A DNA stretch of 64,000 nucleotides from Nissolia schottii (Eukaryota > Streptophyta > Magnoliopsida > Fabales > Fabaceae). A program made the translations under genes and the position numbers. Numbering within the stretch: the first letter of the stretch is position 1; each line of letters opens with the position of its first letter. The stretch is taken from contig QANU01010637.1 of assembly GCA_003254905.1 (NCBI GenBank), positions 83,919 through 147,918 of the forward strand, given 5' to 3'. This document shows positions 12,785 to 22,746 of this stretch, one piece after another. Under the pieces are notes generated by a model that saw nothing but the letters and a program-made list of their open reading frames with translations, was not told the origin of the DNA and did not search any database.

Positions 12785-13406
12785 CCCCCTCCCCAAAAAC
12801 GAAAATGACATAGAAAAATTGAAACCTTGCCAGAACTCTGTCCGTTTGCCTAGTCGACTGCTGTTCGGTCAAACCGGAGACCTAGACACCGTCTGCCCTA
12901 AACCCAGTTCACTTCCTCCAGGAATCCCCTAACCCTCACCCACGAAAATCCCTTCAAAACCCTAAGGAAAGCTTGAAGAAATTCAGCCAAAAGGAGCTCG
13001 GAGGCGTCAGAGTAAGCCCGGAGCCAACAGGAACCGTCAGAACCGAGGGAAAACCGAACGGAAGCCAGGCAGAAGCTCTGCACTTGGAAGACCGCTCTCC
13101 CCCAACTCCCTCACCATCCAATCTGCCTCCAAATCCTCTAAAGAAGGTGGGTAAACTTGGCTTGGTCACCCTCTTTGGTGGCTATGTATGCTCATGTTTG
13201 CTTGTATGTGTTTCTATGCAATTCTGTGAACTGTTGAACAATCTGTTAGTTATGCTAGGCTTAGGATTTATAGATGATTTGAGTATGTTTTCTAAGTTGA
13301 AATATGTTGGAAAATGGTTGTTGGAACTTGTGGAAGAACCCCAAGGAGTGGCCATGGCAAGAGGAAAGCAAGGAAGCAAAGCAGGTTGTGCAGGCCATGG
13401 CCAGGA

Positions 13407-13573
13407 TGCTGAGCGACCTCATGAACCGCTGAGCGGACAGGAACTGCTGAGCGGCCTCATGAACCGCTGAGCGGTCTGTAGGATGAATTGGAAAAAGAGA
13501 GATTTTGAACTATTTTATGGACTGAACGGTTTCAAGTATCGCTGAGCGGCAAAAGGGTCCGCTGAGCGGCCTG
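13407..13573 (+). repeat. Cluster of CCGCTGAGCGG near-palindromes in the solo LTR
   Basis: Six copies of GCTGAGCGG or a one-base variant occur within about 165 bp, four of them preceded by C or CC; a related ACCTGAGCGGCC lies at 15425. CCGCTGAGCGG is its own reverse complement except at the centre base. The cluster lies downstream of the LTR TATA box, so it would be in the transcript. Confidence 0.6.
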
Positions 13574-13807
13574 AAGCAAGATTTTGGAAAATGGTTTTAA
13601 AAGATAAGTATGTAACTTGGAGGCCTGGATAGGGGTGACGACGTGTACCGGGAGTTCCCAAGGGTGCTAAACAGCCCAGGAAACTCTAGGTCACTGAGCT
13701 AACCTAGACCAGGGAGCAACTGTTTACGAAAACTATCTTGGGCCCATAGTTCCAACAAGCATTTATGTGACTGATGTATGTTAATATGTATGATGTATGT
13801 GGAATAT

Positions 13808-15248
13808 TGCATGTAGAATTATTATGATTAGAATGTCTATGATATCATGCATCATGAGGACCGGGTTGTCAGTAAGTGTAAGGACAACCTTAGAGAATTA
13901 AAGTTTAATCACTTAATGCTTAAAGATTATAATTGAACACTAGGGAATAAGTATGTAGTTATATGATATGAATCCTTTCTCTTGGCACGTCTACGGACAC
14001 GCCCCTTACCAGTTCCAAAAGGGTGGATTGGTCAATGATGCTACCTCACCAGTCCCAAAAGGGTGGATTGGTCAATGAGGTTAATGGCATGATGATGAGA
14101 AATGATGAGAAATGATGAGATATGATGATGAGCTATGAGTTCCCCTCTTGGTCACGTCAAAAGGGTACGGACCCCCAGCTCCCTACTTGTAGGAAGGGTA
14201 GCCCACTTGATTGGCGATGATGGCACTAGACCCCATCGGTGGATAGCAACCACTCTGGTGTGAGCGCAGCCGAGTCGTCATCAAGCTGGGAACAGAAGTG
14301 GTTGTAGCCGTAGGCCACGGCTACATGAGCGCGGGACCGATGTAACAAGAAGGACGCTACCCCAGTTCACTAGCCCAACCGGAAGCATAAGAGATCCCCA
14401 TGTTCCCCAAGCATGAGCATATGACGAATGAGTACATGAGTATATGATGTATGAGTATATGATGCATGAGTGTATGATGATGTATGAGTATGTAATGTAT
14501 AAGTATATGAGGATGTATGTCTATGTAGTCGTNTGCATGTAGAATTATTATGATTAGAATGTCTATGATATCATACATCATGAGGACCGGGTTGTCAGTA
14601 AGTGTAAGGACAACCTTAGAGAATTAAAGTTTAATCACTTAATGCTTAAAGATTATAATTGACCACTAGGGAATAAGTATGTAGTTATATGATAGGAATC
14701 CTTTCTCTTGGCACGTCTACGGACACGCCCCTCACCAATTCCAAAAGGGTGGATTGGTCAATGATGCTACCTCACCAGTCCTAAAAGGGTGGATTGGTCA
14801 ATGAGGTTAATGGCATGATGATGAGAAATGATGAGATATGATGATGAGCTATGAGTCCCCCTCTTGGTCACGTCAAAAGGGTACGGACCCCCACCTCCCT
14901 ACTTGTAGGAAGGGTAGCCCACTTGATTGGCAATGATGGCACTAGACCCCATCGGTGGATAGCAACCACTCTGGTGTGAGCGCAGCCGAGTCGTCATCAA
15001 GCTGGGAACAGAAGTGGTTGTAGCCGTAGGCCACGGCTACATGAGCGCGGGACCGATGTAACAAGAAGGACGCTACCCCAGTTCACTAGCCCAACCGGAA
15101 GCATAAGAGATCCCCATGTTCCCCAAGCATGAGCATATGACGAATGAGTACATGAGTATATGATGTATGAGTATATGATGCATGAGTGTATGATGATGTA
15201 TGAGTATGTAATGTATAAGTATATGAGGATGTATGTCTATGTAGTCGT
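13808..15248 (+). repeat. Tandem 0.72-kb duplication in the solo LTR, joined by a single N
   Basis: Copy 1 (13808-14532, 725 bp) and copy 2 (14534-15248, 715 bp) start at TGCATGTAGAATTATTATG and end at CTATGTAGTCGT. They differ by one 10-bp indel in the GATGAGAAAT repeat and about ten substitutions. The N at 14533 sits exactly at the junction. This could be a true duplication or two haplotype contigs placed end to end. Confidence 0.8.
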
Positions 15249-16037
15249 CAAGAGAACGCTCGAGACGGCGGCCTATGTATGTACGCGAAGTAAAGATAAT
15301 GAGCACGAAAACTTAGATAAGAAAGACTAGTTCCCCAGTCACCTAGTAAAGTAGATAAAGCCGTTCAGGACTTTAGGCCAGATAATAATCAGTAGGATGT
15401 TAGTTTGCATGTTCACTTAGAAACACCTGAGCGGCCTGGTTGATAAGTGAGTTAAAAAGATCCCCTGACGCCAAGGTAAACCACTGAGGACACACGTTCT
15501 CACCCCCACTTGCTTATGCTTCCAGGGACAGACGAGAACTATGATAGGCAGCAAGAGGAGTAGAAAAGAACGAAGGACAAGTCCTCGAGGCTGACAGACA
15601 GATCTTCAAGGCTATGAAGACATGCTGGGCTAATTATACGCTAGCCGAACTTTTGTGATGTATATGGATGACTATAACATGTATATGTAACTTTATTATA
15701 ATATTATATGATTGGTTGTACTTATCTGTGAAGGACTAGGTACTTGCTTATGTAAATATTTATGCTATGAATGACTATTGGTTGTAAGCCTCAAGCTCTA
15801 TCGTTTGTCTTATATATACTTTGATTCACACATGGCTCATATTTCATGAATAAGCACTTAATAGAAAAGTTTTAAATTGGTCCATATTTTCCTTAACTTA
15901 GTATTTTCGAAAAGTAATAAAGGACTATAAGTATTCCCACCAAGTGATTAACAACCTAGTGAGCATTGCGTACTACTCGAGGGTATGCAGTTAGCTAAGG
16001 TGTTACATATTGAAACATGAAGCCTCTTGTCGTATTT

Positions 16038-16434
16038 GGTTTTTTTACATATATATTGTCTCCCTTAGTTTTATTTTCCAAAATGTGGTCACTGCAGATA
16101 AATTACAGATGTATGGGAATCCGGGGCTGAAATCCGCAGCCCCTAGGCCGATTTCAGCCCTTTTAATTTTTTTTTTTTAAAATGGGACTGAAATCGACCC
16201 CTTTTTTTTTAAATGGGGCTGAAATCGGCCCAGGGTGTGCCGATTTCAGCCTCATTNTTAAATGGGGCTGAAATCGGTCCAGGGTGTGCCGATTTCAGCC
16301 TCATTTTAAAAAAAATAAAAATTAAAGGGGCTGAAATCAGCCCAGAATCGGATTCCCATACATCCGTAATTTATCTGCAATGACCACATTTTGAAAAATA
16401 AAACTAAGGGAGGCAATATATATGTAAACTCCCC
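16038..16434. mobile_element. Mutator-like (MULE) MITE with long inverted arms
   Basis: A 397-bp fold-back flanked by a perfect 9-bp repeat, GTCGTATTT (16029-16037 and 16435-16443), the signature of Mutator-type transposition. The arms are about 120 bp and nearly complementary; both contain the block running from TTTACATATATATTG through GATGTATGGGAATCCG. The middle repeats GGGGCTGAAATCGG in both orientations. No coding capacity. The centre includes a 48-bp repeat across the single N at 16257. Confidence 0.85.
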
Positions 16435-16443
16435 GTCGTATTT

Positions 16444-17265
16444 CGTCACTAACAATAAATCAATTGAAATTAAAAAAAAACAAATATATATTCCCTAAAA
16501 TAAAATTAATAAAATTTACTTTTATAAAGTGTACACGTAGTTGAACGTAGAGGGTAAAAAAGTAGTTAATCTTACTACCTAGTAATTGATTATGTACTAT
16601 AATAAATGTAAGAAGTCACGTTACTCTTCAAAAGGAAAAATGTACAACTCGCCTGCCTTGTTGATAAATATATAAAAAAAACAAAAAATGTTGGAAATTT
16701 CAAATTTGACCCTACGCCTATTTTCTCGAGTTTGGGATTCCTAATCATCACTTACTCACATCACATCAGTTATGCTTTCTACCTATTATCTAATCCTCAA
16801 AATTCTAATGTCGCAATCACAATCTTACCCAGCCAAGGTACTACCGTTACGGCATTACCACAACAACGAACCCCAATAACAACCCACCACGTCACACACC
16901 ACCCCACAAAACCCAAAGGGTACATTCGTCATTTTACTCCCCTGATGTCAACAATCCTTACCTCAGAAGCCTCCAGACCCTGACGCACCCCAAAACAACC
17001 CCAACGCTTCTCTTTCCTTCTTCCCTTTTCCTCTCTCAGAAAAGGGAAAATTTAGAATTTAGAATTTAGAAATTGGAAATCAGAAAATAATAAGAAAATC
17101 GAAATTTAGATTCCAAATTCATCAGATTCCCAAATCGGTTTTCCTCCCATAAAACTTTCCCGCTAACTCAATTTCATCTCATTCCATCTTCCGATTCAGC
17201 GTAATTCTCATTTCACGACGTCGTTTCGCACTCGCATGACCCTGCGATTCCGATAGGTAACAGCC
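16444..17265 (+). promoter_or_regulatory. BPM upstream region
   Basis: About 0.8 kb between the MULE MITE and the BPM start codon. CT-rich tracts (near 17005-17040) and a thrice-repeated TTTAGAA stretch (17050-17070) precede the start. No canonical TATA box is clear. Confidence 0.4.
17236..17256 (+). promoter_or_regulatory. Short uORF before BPM
   Basis: ATG at 17236, five further codons, TAG at 17254-17256, ending 9 nt before the BPM ATG. If the transcript starts upstream of it, ribosomes would meet this ATG first. The transcription start is not known. Confidence 0.4.
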
Positions 17266-20200
17266 ATGGCCGGAACATCGACGACGGCGGCGTCGGAGAA
17301 GGCTGCGGCGTCGCTGCTTTCGCCGACGAGTTCCCGGTCGGTGACGCAGACGGTAAACGGGTCCCACAAGTTCGTGATCCAGGGTTACTCGCTGGCGAAG
17401 GGGATGGGAATCGGGAAGCACATCGCGAGCGACGTGTTCAGCGTGGGAGGGTACGATTGGGCGATCTACTTCTACCCCGACGGAAAGAACCCGGAGGACA
17501 ACTCCGCCTACGTTTCGGTGTTCATCGCGCTCGCCAGCGACGGCACCGACGTCAGGGCGCTCTTCGAGCTAACGCTCGTCGATCAGAGCGGTCTGGAGAA
17601 GCACAAGGTGCACAGCCACTTCGATCGGTCGCTCGAGAGTGGGCCTTACACCCTCAAGTACAAGGGTAGCATGTGGTAGGGTTTTCCCGAATTCAGTGAT
17701 TCTCTTCTCATTTCTTATTTTGTCTTAATTTTAATTATTACTATTCTTTTTTTTTTTTTTTTTTGTGATGNTTTTGATGTTTTCCCTTGTGGTTTGAATG
17801 CTTGTAGGTTATGTTTATCCTGAAGCTAGGTTCAATGAGAAATTGGGAATTTTCTAGCCTGAATTTTATGATTTTTTCTTAATGTGATGGAGTTTGTCAT
17901 TGTCATCTTAAGTGTATTCTTTAAGACACGGATATTTATCTTTTGCTAATTACTTTACTTAATTGTGTTTGATCAAGTAGACATGATTTAGATTTTAATG
18001 GTTTGGACGTAGACATGATTCACGGCAGTGCACTATGGCGTTTCTGGGCAATGAGGGTTAGTAGTTGTTGTGCTTGATCTTGTTTTCATACATAATTAGC
18101 TCCCCAAAAATATTATTCTGGTCAGTTAACTGGCTTCTTGTTAGTTTTTCACTTTCTTTGGTGTATAGTATAAGGATAATTGTTGTAGTTACCTTGTGTC
18201 TTATGGTGCATGAAGGCTTCGCAGGCTTAATGCGTCTTTCTTTTAGTTGGTCTCATTTTAGTGTTTTTGATGTATCACCATCTTCTTTTTGTCTCCCTGC
18301 TTCCCTTTGTGTAGAAAATGGATGCTAGATTAATATGAAAGTACCATGCTGTGTTGAGATTTGTGAAGTGTTGATCATGCTTATCTGTCCTTGTAGGGGG
18401 TACAAACGGTTTTATAGACGGTCTTTGCTTGAAACCTCTGATTTCCTCAAGAATGATTGCTTGAAAATCAACTGTACGGTTGGAGTTGTGGTTTCAGTCA
18501 CTGATTGTCCACAACTTCACTCCATTAACGTCCCAGAATCTGACATTGGATCTCACTTTGGCGCGCTATTGGAAAACATGGAAGGTTCAGATGTTACTTT
18601 TGATGTAGCTGGGGAGAAGTTCCCTGCTCATAAGTTGGTGTTGGCTGCTAGATCTCCAGAATTTCGATCAAATTTTTTTGAAGGTTTGGATGCGGAAAAG
18701 CAAGAGATCACTGTAACAGATTTAGAACCTAAGGTTTTTAAGGTAAAAATTATTTATCTTCGTATTTTGCTCCCCTTTCCTGATTTTCTTTCCCTTTATT
18801 GTTGAGGTTGGTTAGCATTTACTCTTAACTAAGCTGTTGTGTTTTTGTCTGCTGGTTTTCCTTGTTACGCACTTTTTTCCTTCATATAGAAATAGAATTT
18901 TATTGGAGGTAAGCAAGTACATCTATAGAGGATAAGGTGTGTGTTTGGATAAGCTTTTATAAAAGAAATTTGTTTTTAGTTCGAATAAAAGATGTACGAA
19001 TGATGTGGAAGGGCCCTGTTGTATGCGGAAGGAAAAAATGCCTTTTGTTTTTATTCGTTTTGTAAATGCCATGTGCTTTTTCAGGCATCATTCATCTAAA
19101 TCTTTTTGTCGTGCATGCAGTACTATTGTTTTTACGAAAGTACTATTAAGATAATACTCAGAATTGATTTTATCTGAAGCACAAATTATTTTGCATTTGG
19201 ATGTAATCATGGTTATCGAATCGCATTGTCTGGAATCATGCGAATCGATACGCGTTGTGTAGTCCGTGATTCAAATCGCATTGGAATCGGTCGATTTGAC
19301 TTCGGAATCGCGCGATTTGTGTTAGAATTGTGAATTGCGATGTTGACGGAGAATTGTGGCAGCGCTGCATGCGCAGGTCTTGGAATGTTTTTGTGGGTCA
19401 TAATTCAGGTGAAGAAGACCACAGGCGGATTTTTGGGGGGGGGGGGAAGCAGGGGCCGTGGCCCCCCTCAAAACCAGTTTTGTTCCATATATAGACCATA
19501 CTTTCACACATTAACTATCAAAATCTGTGAACATAGCAGTAACTTTGCTGATTCTATGACCTTGGACTCCCCTTGGTGCTGAGTTTGATTCTTGCACCCT
19601 GCATTTCCATACATCTTTACAATTTTTGGAGTTGGGNNNNNNNNNNNNNNNNNNNNNNNNNNNNNNNNNNNNNNNNNNNNNNNNNNNNNNNNNNNNNNNN
19701 NNNNNNNNNNNNNNNNNNNNNNNNNNNNNNNNNNNNNNNNNNNNNNNNNNNNNNNNNNNNNNNNNNNNNNNNNNNNNNNNNNNNNNNNNNNNNNNNNNNN
19801 NNNNNNNNNNNNNNNNNNNNNNNNNNNNNNNNNNNNNNNNNNNNNNNNNNNNNNNNNNNNNNNNNNNNNNNNNNNNNNNNNNNNNNNNNNNNNNNNNNNN
19901 NNNNNNNNNNNNNNNNNNNNNNNNNNNNNNNNNNNNNNNNNNNNNNNNNNNNNNNNNNNNNNNNNNNNNNNNNNNNNNNNNNNNNNNNNNNNNNNNNNNN
20001 NNNNNNNNNNNNNNNNTTACATATGACTTTGTGATGACTTTATGTTATTGGTTTTGCAAATTCTTAGTCTAGATTCTAGAATGTCATTTTGTTTATGCTA
20101 TGTTATATATAAAGTATATTGTCGTTCTGTCTCTGAATTTTATGATTCGATTCACGATTCATAGTATGCCTCGGCGATTCACATTGTGAATTGCGATTCG

Positions 20201-22746
20201 ATAACCATGGATGTAATTATAAAAAAAATCACTTTTATCTCTTAACTAAATCTCCCTCTCTTCTACTGCATCATCTAAAAAGCAGAAGCAATTCCTAACT
20301 TGCTTCTGAGAATAAGCAGAAAAATAATTGTTTTCTGGTTGATTTTTTTTAAGCTTACCAAGCAGTCTACACAAATTTACAAGTTGGGTATTTTCTTTTT
20401 CAATTGTTTTTTAATAAGAGAGTATTTTTCTTGCAAAATAAGCCAAACAGATGCACCCAAGATGTCCTAATCTTCCTCTTACTTTGACAGGCCTTGCTGC
20501 ACTTTATATACAGGGATACTCTTACAGAAGAGGTGGACCTGGTTCAATCAACCTCATCTAGTGATTTTCCTATTTCGGAGACATTGACAGCTAAATTGTT
20601 AGCTGCGGCAGACAAGTATGGCTTGGAGAGGCTTAGACTGATGTGTGAGTCTCGTCTTTGCAAGGACATTTGTGTGAGTTCTGTTTCCAACATTTTAACT
20701 TTGGCTGACCACTGCCATGCCACAGAGTTAAAGGCTGTTTGCCTAAAATTTGCTGCTCAAAATCTAGCAGGTATACTTATTTAATATCACTTTTACCACT
20801 TGCTAGAGAGGAATGGTTTGCTTGCAAATTTTATTAGTGACGAGTGACTAAAAATTATAGCTGAAATGAAATATGAGTTCAGATACAATTCAAATTTAGG
20901 ATCCCTCCTTTCTTCTGTTTTTTCCCCCTTCCACAACTTCCTTTTGATTCCTTCCTTTTCCCCTTCTCAATCATTTGGAATTTTCTGTGCTTTTTATATT
21001 TCAATATAAAGCATGGGCCACCGGAGAGAGGTTTCTACTTATGTCTTTATATTTATTTTGTGTTGAGATTTTAGAAGAAAAATTGGATCATTCATTGGTT
21101 GGCCAACTTTTGTCCCTTCGTTCTAATTCTGGGGCACAGCAAAAGAGGTACAGAAAGTAAATTTACATATGGCTTGGGTGTGGCCTATACAAACAAAGGT
21201 GCTTACTAGGTCCCTAAAAATTGGGTAAATGCCAACTAGGTCCCTCAAAAAAATAAAATGCCAACTTAGTCCTTGAAAATTTTAAACTTTTTCCATGTTG
21301 GTCCCTCTGTCAACTTTTTCCATTAAAAAGCATGACATGTTTGTTAAATAGTTAACTTGGCATTGTAATTCCCAAACTACCCTTATCCCCTTTCTTCTTC
21401 CTCCCTCACCCATTCTTCTTCCTTCCCACGACCACCAACATCACCAACCCCACTCAACCCCAACAACATTGCCATCATCACATCTTCCTTCACAACAACC
21501 ACCCCACTCAAAACAAACACCATACCGCTGCCAATTAGGGATTATTATTCTTGTTGTGTTTGGTCTTATGATTTTGCTTTTGGGAAAGAAAGAGAGTGAA
21601 AGATATGGTTAAAGAGTGGGTTTTCTTCATTTTTGAGGAATTTCAAGGGATTTATTGTTGCTTTGTTGTTATTTGATTTGATGTATTTTTTTTGGATTTT
21701 TGGTTGATGTTTCAAAAATTTTGTGTGTGTGAAATGGGTAGTGAATGTTTAAAGGTATTGATTTTTTTGATGGATGGTGGTTATGGGGGTGCAGTGGTTG
21801 TGGTGGGGTGAATGTGTGGGAGGAAGAAGAAAAAGGGTGGTTGTGGGAATGAGGTGTGGTGGTGGTGGTGGGAGTATGGTGGGGGTGCAGGTGGCTGTGG
21901 GTGTGGGTGTGGGTGTTGGGGATAGGGGTGGTGGTTGGGTTAGTGATGGAAGAGGAAGGGGATGGAGATGGGGGTTTGTATGGGTGGGGGAGGAAGAAGG
22001 AAGGGGTAATTTGGAGATTTGATGGAATGTGTTGGGGGGGGGGGTAATTTAGAGAGTTTAGGGGATGACTAAGAGTGAGGGGAGAGAAAATGGAGGGGGT
22101 TAACGGAGAAAGTTGGCGGAGGGATCAACGTGGGAAACGTTTAAAATTTTCAAGGACTAAGTTGGCATTTTATTTTTTTGAGGGACCTAGTTGGCACTAA
22201 TCTCAATTTTCAGGGACTTAGTTGGCATTTTTCCCTAGAAATAAAAGGATCCTCATTTTCTATATACTGTTTTTTTACCAATACCAAGCATTTGACAAAT
22301 ATGAATTAGTTTTGTTGCTTTGGCTCAAAATCCACTAGGCACCACCACATTCATGGGATGTTCATTCTCTTCATAATTATTAATGTTCTGAAATTTCTTT
22401 CATAGAGACATGGCACCTATTCTCTAAATATACTTGCAGAGAATTACGTAATTAAATTAAAATTTTGACTTTGGTCCGAGAATACTATGCATCTACTTTA
22501 CCTTAAAATTTTCACATTCGTAATATGATGGTTCTTTTTGTGTCTGGGCTTGTTGCAGCTGTCATGAGGTCAGATGGATTTGAGTGTATGAAAGACAAAT
22601 GCCCATGGCTGCAGTCAGAGATCTTGAAGACAATTGCTGGCTGTGAGAGTAATAGTTGCAGTGCAGGGGAAAAATCTCAAAGTGTGTGGGCCCAACTCTC
22701 AGATGGTGGTGACACAAATGGTAGGAGGGTCAGGCAAAGAATCTGA
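17266..22746 (+). CDS. BPM-type MATH-BTB/POZ protein (CUL3 substrate adaptor)
   Basis: BPM proteins couple CUL3 E3 ubiquitin ligases (via BTB) to transcription-factor targets (via MATH) in the nucleus and cytosol. Exons: 17266-17675, 18397-18742, 20491-20770, 22559-22746. Phases agree and total 408 codons including TGA, giving 407 aa, a usual BPM length. The MATH domain spans about residues 26-165 ([33 protein letters not shown]). The BTB domain spans about 196-313 ([34 protein letters not shown]). A BACK-like tail ends [21 protein letters not shown]. Intron 2 (1.7 kb) carries a hAT-like element and an assembly gap; intron 3 (1.8 kb) carries a TIR element. An alternative splice in the last exon is possible (see findings). 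Which BPM paralogue it is cannot be decided here. Confidence 0.94.
19208..20209. mobile_element. hAT-like non-autonomous DNA transposon in BPM intron 2
   Basis: Perfect 18-bp terminal inverted repeats (CATGGTTATCGAATCGCA and its complement) are flanked by the 8-bp direct repeat GATGTAAT (19200-19207 and 20210-20217). Eight-base target duplications are characteristic of hAT elements. Subterminal sequence is rich in AATCG/CGATT repeats in both orientations. A 380-base gap (19637-20016) hides the centre, so a transposase remnant cannot be excluded. The G-run at about 19436-19446 next to GGGGCCGTGGCCCCCC suggests a further nested insertion. Confidence 0.75.
19637..20016. other. Assembly gap (380 N)
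   Basis: Unsequenced stretch inside the hAT-like element in BPM intron 2. Apparent open frames across it are meaningless. Confidence 0.99.
21195..22240. mobile_element. TIR element with long inverted ends in BPM intron 3
   Basis: The left arm (about 21195-21330) and right arm (about 22090-22240) are inverted copies sharing ATGCCAACTTAGTCC, GGTCCCTCAAAAAAATAAAA and TTGAAAATTTTAAAC. Between them is a low-complexity G/T-rich interior (GTGGTGGTGG type, 21770-22060) that opens spurious frames. Long arms and a non-coding interior fit a Mutator-like MITE. The flanks AAACAAAGG and AATAAAAGG match at only 7 of 9 bases, so the target duplication is uncertain. Confidence 0.6.

Larger units (their letters stand above)
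11145..16007 (+). mobile_element. 4.86-kb solo LTR of a large LTR retrotransposon (probably Ty3/gypsy)
   Basis: The segment begins TGTAACATCCC and ends AGGTGTTACA, so its ends form a perfect 7-bp inverted repeat (TGTAACA/TGTTACA). It is flanked by TATTG on both sides (11140-11144 and 16008-16012), a 5-bp target-site duplication. No gag, pol, primer-binding site or second LTR is present, which fits a solo LTR left by unequal recombination. A TATA box lies at 12777-12784, followed by a GC-richer leader-like stretch. Internally it has CCGCTGAGCGG repeats, short tandem repeats and a 0.7-kb duplication at a single-N join. Orientation follows TG...CA and the TATA box. Superfamily is inferred from LTR length and ends only. 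Confidence 0.85.
18935..20460. mobile_element. Possible outer MITE in BPM intron 2, split by a hAT insertion
   Basis: Outer ends are loosely inverted: GTGTGTGTTTGGATAAGC near 18936 and, reverse-complemented from about 20455, GTGCATCTGTTTGGCTTA. The interior would be about 0.5 kb once the 19208-20209 insertion is removed. I found no clean target duplication, so this is tentative. Confidence 0.3.

Noticed and set aside
12973..13470. 165-codon plus-strand ORF in the solo LTR
   Set aside because: It lies in the GC-richer leader of the LTR, has repeat-derived sequence (GCTGAGCGG units) and no family resemblance. It is open by composition.
14357..15306. Paired minus-strand ORFs rich in HHTLMHHILIHH-type residues
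   Set aside because: Translations of the ATGATGTATGAG-type simple repeats in the duplicated LTR segment. Not coding.
19573..20072. ORFs running through the first N gap
   Set aside because: Artefacts of translating unknown bases.
21774..22047. Gly/Val/Trp-rich ORFs in BPM intron 3
   Set aside because: Produced by the G/T-rich low-complexity core of the TIR element.
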